Shown here piece after piece: positions 58,942 to 64,000 of a stretch of 64,000 bases of DNA; position 1 is the stretch's first letter, and each line of letters starts with the position of its first letter. Under the pieces are notes generated by a model that ran no database searches, was not told where the DNA came from, and was given only the letters and a program-made list of their open reading frames with translations. The position numbers were made by a program, and so were the translations under genes. The DNA is from CAVQZA01 sp963718355 (GTDB lineage Bacteria > Actinomycetota > Thermoleophilia > Gaiellales > Gaiellaceae). The stretch lies in the NCBI GenBank assembly GCA_963718355.1, contig CAVQZA010000001.1:1-64000 (forward strand), written 5' to 3'.

Positions 58942-59871
58942 ATGACTAACGTGCTCGCGTTCAGCGTGTTCGGCGTCGACTGGCAGTTCCTGAAGCCGTT
59001 CATCGTGATCGGCCTGGCGTTCGGGGGCGTGTACGCGCTCTCGGGCGTCGGGCTGGTCGTGCTGTACCGGGCCACCGGGGTGCTGAACCTCGCGTTCGGC
59101 GCCATCGGAGCCGCGGGCGCCCTGATCGCCTACTACCTGATCAACCACACGCCATGCCCACAGTGGCTGGCGTTCACGGTCTGCGTCGCGTTCGGCGGGG
59201 TCGTCAACCTTGCCTACGGCATGGTGTTGGGCCCCGCCTTCGCGCGGCGCGACCCGCTCGTGAAGATGATGGGGACGCTCGGGCTCGCCCTCATCCTGCT
59301 CGGCCTGATGGCATGGCGGGCGCCGGCCGGCGGCGCCTTCGCGCGCTTCCTGCCGCTGCCGAGCTCCAACCACCACTACGACGTCTTCGGCACGAACGTG
59401 AGCCTGACGCAGATCATCTCGATCGCGCTCGCGTTCGCGATCACGGCTGCCGCCAGCGTCTTCCTGCGCGTCACGAAGCTCGGCACGGCGATGCGAGCCC
59501 TCGCGAACGACCGCGAGGTGACCGCGACCCTCGGCGTCCCCGTGCGCAGGGTCGAGGCGGCGGCCTGGTTCGGGTCGGGGATCGCCTGCGGTCTGGCCGG
59601 TCTCTTGCTGCCCGATCTGATCACCTCCCTCGACTACTCGGCGCTGACGTTCCTCGTGATCTCCTCGCTCGCGGCGGCCCTGATCGGGCGGCTGCGCTCG
59701 CTGTGGGCGACGCTGTTCGGCGGCCTCGCCGTCGGCCTCGCCGAATCGGTGCTCGCCCCGTACGCCAGCCTCTCGGCGTACCGGTCGGCGGCGCCGTTCG
59801 CGCTGGCGATCGTCGCGCTCCTCTATCTCTCGCGGCGCCGCGTGGTCTCGATCTCGCGCGCGACGAACTGA
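58942..59871 (+). CDS. livH: Branched-chain-type ABC transporter permease LivH
   Basis: A 309-residue inner-membrane permease with about eight helices. Family marks are GGVYALSGVGLVVLYRATGV, LNLAFGAIG and TAMRALANDREVTATLGV (the cytoplasmic coupling loop). GAGG lies 5 nt before ATG 58942. It follows livK by 32 bp. Confidence 0.92.
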   Translation: MTNVLAFSVFGVDWQFLKPFIVIGLAFGGVYALSGVGLVVLYRATGVLNLAFGAIGAAGALIAYYLINHTPCPQWLAFTVCVAFGGVVNLAYGMVLGPAFARRDPLVKMMGTLGLALILLGLMAWRAPAGGAFARFLPLPSSNHHYDVFGTNVSLTQIISIALAFAITAAASVFLRVTKLGTAMRALANDREVTATLGVPVRRVEAAAWFGSGIACGLAGLLLPDLITSLDYSALTFLVISSLAAALIGRLRSLWATLFGGLAVGLAESVLAPYASLSAYRSAAPFALAIVALLYLSRRRVVSISRATN

Positions 59872-59875
59872 GCCT

Positions 59876-60967
59876 GTGACCGTCGCACCCGCATCAGACG
59901 GCGGCACGGCGCCGAAGCGCACCTGGCCCGCAGTCGACCGTGGAGTCGTCGTCCGCGGCGTCGTGATCCTCGCGCTCTTCATCCTCGCAGTCGTCGTCCT
60001 CCCGAACATGGTCGGCGCCGACTGGATCACGACCTTCACGAGCGTCGCGATCTACTCGGTCGCCGCGCTCGGCTTCGGCGTCCTCTACGGCCGCGTCGGG
60101 ATGATCTCGCTGGGCCAGATCGCGCTGCTGACGATCGGCTGCTGGATCGGCGCGCGCTTCGCGTACGCCACGGCGCTCCCGTTTCCGGTGCTCCTGCTCA
60201 TCGCCGGTGGGATCACGTGCGCAATCGGCACGCTGGTCGGACTGCCGGCGCTTCGTCTCTCGGGGCTGTACCTCGCGCTGATCACGCTGATGTTCGCCGG
60301 CGCGACGACGATCGTCCTGTCGGTGCACGATTTCCCGAGCGGCGGCGGCGGGTTCTGGGGCCGAGCCGGGACCGGTGCCCTCACGACGAGCACACCGCCG
60401 GTGCGGAGGCCGTCCTGGGCGGTCACCGATGTCGCGTTCTACCGCTACACCGTCATCGTCTGCGCGATCCTGTTCTTCCTCGTCCTGCTCCACGTCGCGA
60501 GCAAGCCGGGCCGCGCCTGGGCGTCGATCCGCGAGAGCGAGCCGGCCGCGATCGCCGCCGGCGTCAACATCACCGTCTACAAGCTCTGGGCGTTCGCCCT
60601 CGCGTCCTTCATCACCGGCGTCGCCGGGTGCCTGCTCGCGGCACAGGTCGGCGTGCCCCGAGCGATCACGTTCCAGACGCAGGACTCGCTGACGCTGGGC
60701 GCGACCGCGCTGATCGGCGGCATCTTCAGCATCTGGGGCGCGATCGTCGCCGGGATCTTCAGCCAGCTGCTGCCGTTCCTGTTCCAGGCCCAGTGGGGAC
60801 TGAACCCGAACTTCCTCCTGATTCTGTTCGGCGTCGGCCTGCTCCAGGTGCTGCTGACGGCGCCGGGCGGGATCGTCCAGCAACTGCCGAAGGATCTCGC
60901 CAATCTCGCGCGGCTCGCGGCTCGCCGCGCGCGCGCGCTCGCGAGCGGGGAGAAGCCGGCGGAATGA
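59876..60967 (+). CDS. livM: Branched-chain-type ABC transporter permease LivM
   Basis: A 363-residue inner-membrane permease. A 35-residue polar N terminus precedes about nine helices, with GRVGMISLGQIALLTIGCW and the coupling loop GRAWASIRESEPAAIAAGVN. GTG 59876 starts 4 bp after livH. Its TGA overlaps the livG ATG. Confidence 0.92.
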   Translation: MTVAPASDGGTAPKRTWPAVDRGVVVRGVVILALFILAVVVLPNMVGADWITTFTSVAIYSVAALGFGVLYGRVGMISLGQIALLTIGCWIGARFAYATALPFPVLLLIAGGITCAIGTLVGLPALRLSGLYLALITLMFAGATTIVLSVHDFPSGGGGFWGRAGTGALTTSTPPVRRPSWAVTDVAFYRYTVIVCAILFFLVLLHVASKPGRAWASIRESEPAAIAAGVNITVYKLWAFALASFITGVAGCLLAAQVGVPRAITFQTQDSLTLGATALIGGIFSIWGAIVAGIFSQLLPFLFQAQWGLNPNFLLILFGVGLLQVLLTAPGGIVQQLPKDLANLARLAARRARALASGEKPAE

Positions 60968-61680
60968 TCGAGGTCAAGGATCTCACCGTCCGCTTCGCCG
61001 GCGTCACGCCGATCGACGACATGAGCGTCGTATTCCCGGGCGGCACCTGCGGTCTGATCGGGCCGAACGGCGCCGGCAAGACGACCTTCTTCAACGTCCT
61101 CAGCGGCTTCGTCAGGCCGGCCGCGGGCTCCATCTCCGCCTTCGGCGAGAACCTGCTCAAGATGGCCGACTACAAGCGGGCACGCTGGGGAGTGCGCCGC
61201 ACGTTCCAGACCGAGATGGCGATCGAGAAGCTCTCGGTCTTCGACAACGTCGCGATGATCCGCGAGCACTCCGGCGCCGGGCGCTCGTCGCGGAACGCCG
61301 ATGTGCAGGCCGCGATCGACTTCGTCGGGCTCGAGGTCTCGCCGCGCGCCAAGGTCGGCGTGCTCGGCGCCGGCGAGCGGCGGCTCGTCGAGGTCGCCCG
61401 CGCCGTCGTCGGCAGGCCGCGCATCGTCCTGCTCGACGAGCCTGCTGCCGGGCTGCCGGACCAGGAGACCGAGCACCTCAGCCAGGTGATCCAGAAGATC
61501 CCGGACGCATTCGGTGCACTCGTGATCCTCGTCGATCACGACATGAGCCTCGTCTCGGCGTGCTGCGAGACCACGGCGGTCCTGGACTTCGGCAAGCTGA
61601 TCGCGTCGGGGCCGACCGCCGAGGTGCTCCGCAACGAGCATGTGATGCGCGCCTACCTCGGGACGGAGGAGGAGCTGTGA
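60964..61680 (+). CDS. livG: Branched-chain-type ABC transporter ATPase LivG
   Basis: A 238-residue ATPase. Walker A is GPNGAGKTTF, Walker B is RIVLLDEPAAGLPD, and the H-loop histidine is in LVDHDMSLV. The signature that usually reads L-S-x-G-Q/E is LGAGERRLVEVARA, with Gly in place of Ser, which is unusual. The ATG overlaps livM (ATGA) and the stop overlaps livF (GTGA). Confidence 0.9.
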   Translation: MIEVKDLTVRFAGVTPIDDMSVVFPGGTCGLIGPNGAGKTTFFNVLSGFVRPAAGSISAFGENLLKMADYKRARWGVRRTFQTEMAIEKLSVFDNVAMIREHSGAGRSSRNADVQAAIDFVGLEVSPRAKVGVLGAGERRLVEVARAVVGRPRIVLLDEPAAGLPDQETEHLSQVIQKIPDAFGALVILVDHDMSLVSACCETTAVLDFGKLIASGPTAEVLRNEHVMRAYLGTEEEL

Positions 61681-62420
61681 GCGAGCCGGGGCCGGCCGCG
61701 GCGACGCTGCGCATCGACTCGCTCTCGGTCGCCCGCGGCGGCCGCATGGTGATCGACGGCGTCTCGCTCGAGATCCCGCCCGGCCAGGTGACGACACTCC
61801 TCGGGCCGAACGGCGCGGGCAAGTCCTCGCTCGTGCTCGCGGTCGCGGGCGTGCTGCGCGCGAGCGCCGGTCGCGTCTTGCTCGGCGCCGAGGATCTCTC
61901 GGGGCTGCGTCCCGAGCAGGTGCGCGCGGCGGGGGTCGCCGTCGTGGCCGAGGGCAGGCGCCTCCTCTCGGAGCTCAGCGTCCAGGACAACCTGCGCGTC
62001 GCGACCTACGCGCTCGACCGCGAGCACGCGAAGGCCGGGATCGCCTACGCGCTCGAGCTGTTCCCGGAGCTGGAGAAGCGCATGCAGGCGACGGCCCGGC
62101 TCCTCTCGGGCGGCGAGCAGCAGATGCTCGTGCTCGCCCAGGCGCTCGTGTCGCGGCCGAAGATCCTCCTCGTCGACGAGCTCTCGCTCGGCCTGGCGCC
62201 CGTGATCGTGAAGCGGCTCGTGCCGACGCTCGAGGCGGCCGCGGCGGGCGGCGTCGGGGTGCTCCTGATCGAGCAGTTCGCGCATGTGGCACTGGGGCTC
62301 GCGCAGACCGCGTACGTGATCGAGGGCGGGCGCATCCGCTACGAAGGCCCGGCGCAGACGCTGATCGACGACCCGAGGCTCCTGCACTCCGCGTATCTGC
62401 TGCGCGACGCCGCGGTCTAG
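61677..62420 (+). CDS. livF: Branched-chain-type ABC transporter ATPase LivF
   Basis: A 247-residue ATPase. Walker A GPNGAGKSSL, signature LLSGGEQQMLVLAQAL, Walker B ILLVDELSLGLAP and VLLIEQFAHVAL fit LivF. GTG 61677 overlaps the livG stop. Its own TAG forms a CTAG shared with the convergent dehydrogenase gene. Confidence 0.92.
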   Translation: MSEPGPAAATLRIDSLSVARGGRMVIDGVSLEIPPGQVTTLLGPNGAGKSSLVLAVAGVLRASAGRVLLGAEDLSGLRPEQVRAAGVAVVAEGRRLLSELSVQDNLRVATYALDREHAKAGIAYALELFPELEKRMQATARLLSGGEQQMLVLAQALVSRPKILLVDELSLGLAPVIVKRLVPTLEAAAAGGVGVLLIEQFAHVALGLAQTAYVIEGGRIRYEGPAQTLIDDPRLLHSAYLLRDAAV

Positions 62421-63439
62421 CTCGGGACGAGCACCGCGCGGCCGGTGACCTCGCCGTCGCGCAGCCTGGCGAGCACCTCGTTGACCGAGTCGAGCGGGTG
62501 CACCTCGGTCTTCAGCACGATCCGGCCGGCCGCGTGGAGCTGGAGCAGCTCCCAGAGGTCGATCCACGTGCCGACGAGGTTGCCGACGACGGCGTGCTCG
62601 TTGCCGACGAGTACGCCTGACGGGACCGAGATGGTCCCTCCGTAGCCGATCACGGAGTAGGTGCCGCCGCGGGCGAGCAGCTCGACCGAGTCGGCGTGCG
62701 ACTGGTCCGTGCCGACGAAGTCGAAGACGAGGTCGGCGCCATGCCCGCCGGTCAGCTCGCGCACGGTGTCGACCGGTGCACTCCCGTCGATCACCTCGTC
62801 GGCCCCAAGCTCGGCGGCGAGCCGGCGGCGGCGCTCGTCGGTGTCGACCGCGATCACCGAGCTCGAGCCGAGCACGCGAAGCAGCTGGAGCGCGATGTGA
62901 CCGACCCCGCCGACGCCGATCACGACCGCCGACGTGCCGGGGACGGCGAGGTGCGCCAGGCGGCGGACGGCGTGGTAGGCGGTGAGGCCCGCGTCGGCGT
63001 GCGGCGCAACCTCCACCGGCTCGACGCCCTGCGGGAGCCGGATCAGCGAGCGCTCGGAGACGAGCACGAAGTCGGCGAAGCCGCCGTCGAGCGAGAGACC
63101 GGTGAACTCGTGGCGCACACAGTGCATGTCGTTGCCGCGACGGCACGGGACGCAGAGCCCACAGCTGAACGGCGGGTAGACGAGGACGGCGTCGCCCTTC
63201 CCGACCGTCGTCACGCCGTCGCCCGTCTCCTCGACCCAGCCGGCGTTCTCGTGGCCGAGCACACGGGGGAGCGAGACGCCGGCGAACTCCATCAGGCCTT
63301 CGATCGCGTGCAGGTCGGTCGCGCAGACTCCGGCGCCGCCGATCCGCACGAGCACGTCGGTGGGCGCGGCCGGCTCCGGCACCGGCCGGTCGACCAGCTC
63401 GAGCGGGCGGTGGTACTCGCGCATCAGTGCCGCTTTCAT
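62417..63439 (-). CDS. Zinc-dependent alcohol dehydrogenase (AdhP-like)
   Basis: A 340-residue MDR enzyme with all marks. The catalytic zinc cysteine is in GVCATDLHA, GHENAGWV follows, the structural-zinc cluster is CGLCVPCRRGNDMHC, and the NAD site is VVIGVGGVGHIALQLL. The substrate is probably a primary alcohol or aldehyde. The ATG has GGAG 5 nt upstream. Its position beside the liv operon does not define its role; oxidation of lactaldehyde from a deoxy-sugar pathway is one option. Confidence 0.92.
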   Translation of the reverse strand: MKAALMREYHRPLELVDRPVPEPAAPTDVLVRIGGAGVCATDLHAIEGLMEFAGVSLPRVLGHENAGWVEETGDGVTTVGKGDAVLVYPPFSCGLCVPCRRGNDMHCVRHEFTGLSLDGGFADFVLVSERSLIRLPQGVEPVEVAPHADAGLTAYHAVRRLAHLAVPGTSAVVIGVGGVGHIALQLLRVLGSSSVIAVDTDERRRRLAAELGADEVIDGSAPVDTVRELTGGHGADLVFDFVGTDQSHADSVELLARGGTYSVIGYGGTISVPSGVLVGNEHAVVGNLVGTWIDLWELLQLHAAGRIVLKTEVHPLDSVNEVLARLRDGEVTGRAVLVPS

Positions 63440-63498
63440 CGTTCTCCTTCGTTCAGCCGTGGTGGCGCAGGGTTGCAGCTTCGGCGATCATCGCGCAT

Positions 63499-64000
63499 GT
63501 GAATCCCGACAGGGAAGAGATCCGCGAGCTGATCGAGAACTGGGTCGTCTGGCGCGACGCCGGCGACTGGGAGCGCTTCCGCACGGTGTGGCACGACGAC
63601 GGCCGGATGATGGCGACCTGGTTCCAGGGCTCCGCGGAGGACTTCATCAAGGTCAGCCGCGAGGGCTTCGAACGCGGCGTCCGCATCCTCCACTTCCTCG
63701 GCGGGATGTCGATCGACGTCGCGGGGTCGCGGGCGATCTCGCAGACGAAGATGACGATCACCCAGCGCGCGCCCGTCCACGATGTGGTCTGCGACGTCGT
63801 CTGCACGGGGCGCTTCTACGACTTCCTCGAGCGGCGTGACGGCGTCTGGCGAATCGTCCTGCGCCAGCCGATCTACGAGCAGGACCGGCTCAGCCCGGTC
63901 GATCCCGCCGCCGTGCTCGAGCTCGACCCGGCCCTGCTCGAGCGCTTCCCGATCGGCTACCGCCACCTTGCGTACCTCCAGACCGAGGCCGGCTTCACCG
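63499..64000 (+). CDS. SnoaL/NTF2-like domain protein, 3' end outside window
   Basis: The frame is open from GTG 63499 to the end of the window (167 residues). The N-terminal part (REEIRELIENWVVWRDAGDW, ERFRTVWHDDGRMMATWFQG) and the later TQRAPVHDVVCDVVCTGRFYDFLERR follow the cone-shaped NTF2-like fold of SnoaL-type enzymes and ring-hydroxylase beta subunits. A catalytic role cannot be assigned. No Shine-Dalgarno sequence; a -10-like GATCAT lies 7 nt upstream. It diverges from the dehydrogenase gene. Confidence 0.7.
   Translation, partial: MNPDREEIRELIENWVVWRDAGDWERFRTVWHDDGRMMATWFQGSAEDFIKVSREGFERGVRILHFLGGMSIDVAGSRAISQTKMTITQRAPVHDVVCDVVCTGRFYDFLERRDGVWRIVLRQPIYEQDRLSPVDPAAVLELDPALLERFPIGYRHLAYLQTEAGFT

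Overview
The window is a high-GC, gene-dense bacterial chromosome segment. I infer an actinobacterium, probably of the class Thermoleophilia. It carries a NucS mismatch endonuclease, a PspA/PspAA/PspAB/HtpX envelope-stress set, a Tad (Flp) pilus operon, a small CxxC protein of a type I associate with Thermoleophilia, and many genes with no Shine-Dalgarno sequence but a TANNNT -10 hexamer 6-8 nt before the start codon (leaderless transcription). The species cannot be named from the sequence alone.

Layout. 0-2.2 kb: 5'-truncated typA/bipA and a diheme cytochrome c. 2.2-15.9 kb: a galactoside/sugar-acid locus. On the minus strand are a Tat-exported sugar-binding protein, two permeases, a GH4 alpha-galactosidase and a UgpC/MsmK-type ATPase. 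Divergently on the plus strand are a DeoR regulator, GalT, a GH2 beta-galactosidase, a fuconate-dehydratase-like enolase-superfamily enzyme and an aldo/keto reductase, with galK facing them. Nearly every junction is a 4-nt GTGA/ATGA overlap. 16-22 kb: a TadG-like VWA protein, a MarR-GNAT fusion, a RibD-C/DHFR-like reductase, tRNA-Ala(CGC), a thioredoxin-fold protein, two tandem medium-chain dehydrogenases and nucS. 22-29 kb: an aquaporin, an MBL hydrolase, pspA-pspAA, an esterase, a sulfotransferase remnant, pspAB-htpX, a polytopic membrane protein and a lipoprotein cytochrome c. 29-31 kb: a HAD phosphatase with an apparent CTG start, then serS.

31.3-41.4 kb: an RTX-repeat protein and a DUF192 protein on the minus strand, then a Tad operon: two Flp prepilins, TadE, CpaB, CpaE/TadZ, CpaF/TadA, a VWA-TadB fusion, TadC and a 527-residue coiled-coil protein. 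41-45 kb: a membrane protein, a small two-helix protein, proB and proA. 45.4 kb: tRNA-Ser(TGA), followed by a lower-GC accessory stretch (about 45.5-50.98 kb). This holds a metallophosphoesterase, two orphan GspE-N-domain proteins, a frameshifted prepilin pseudogene and truncated genes meeting head to head near 50.88 kb. It looks like a decayed island with no integrase left.

51-57 kb: an M15 peptidase, a polytopic membrane protein, an HYR-domain fragment, a PadR regulator with its membrane partner, an HpcH/HpaI aldolase and an SMP-30 lactonase. 57.2-62.4 kb: a complete branched-chain-type ABC importer (LivK-H-M-G-F) behind a clear TTGACA/TACGGT promoter. 62.4-64 kb: an AdhP-like dehydrogenase and a partial SnoaL/NTF2-like gene.

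The themes most worth following are recurrent leaderless promoters, six convergent gene pairs that share a CTAG double stop, the VWA-TadB fusion and coiled-coil tail of the Tad operon, a possible non-canonical CTG start, and the decayed island next to tRNA-Ser.
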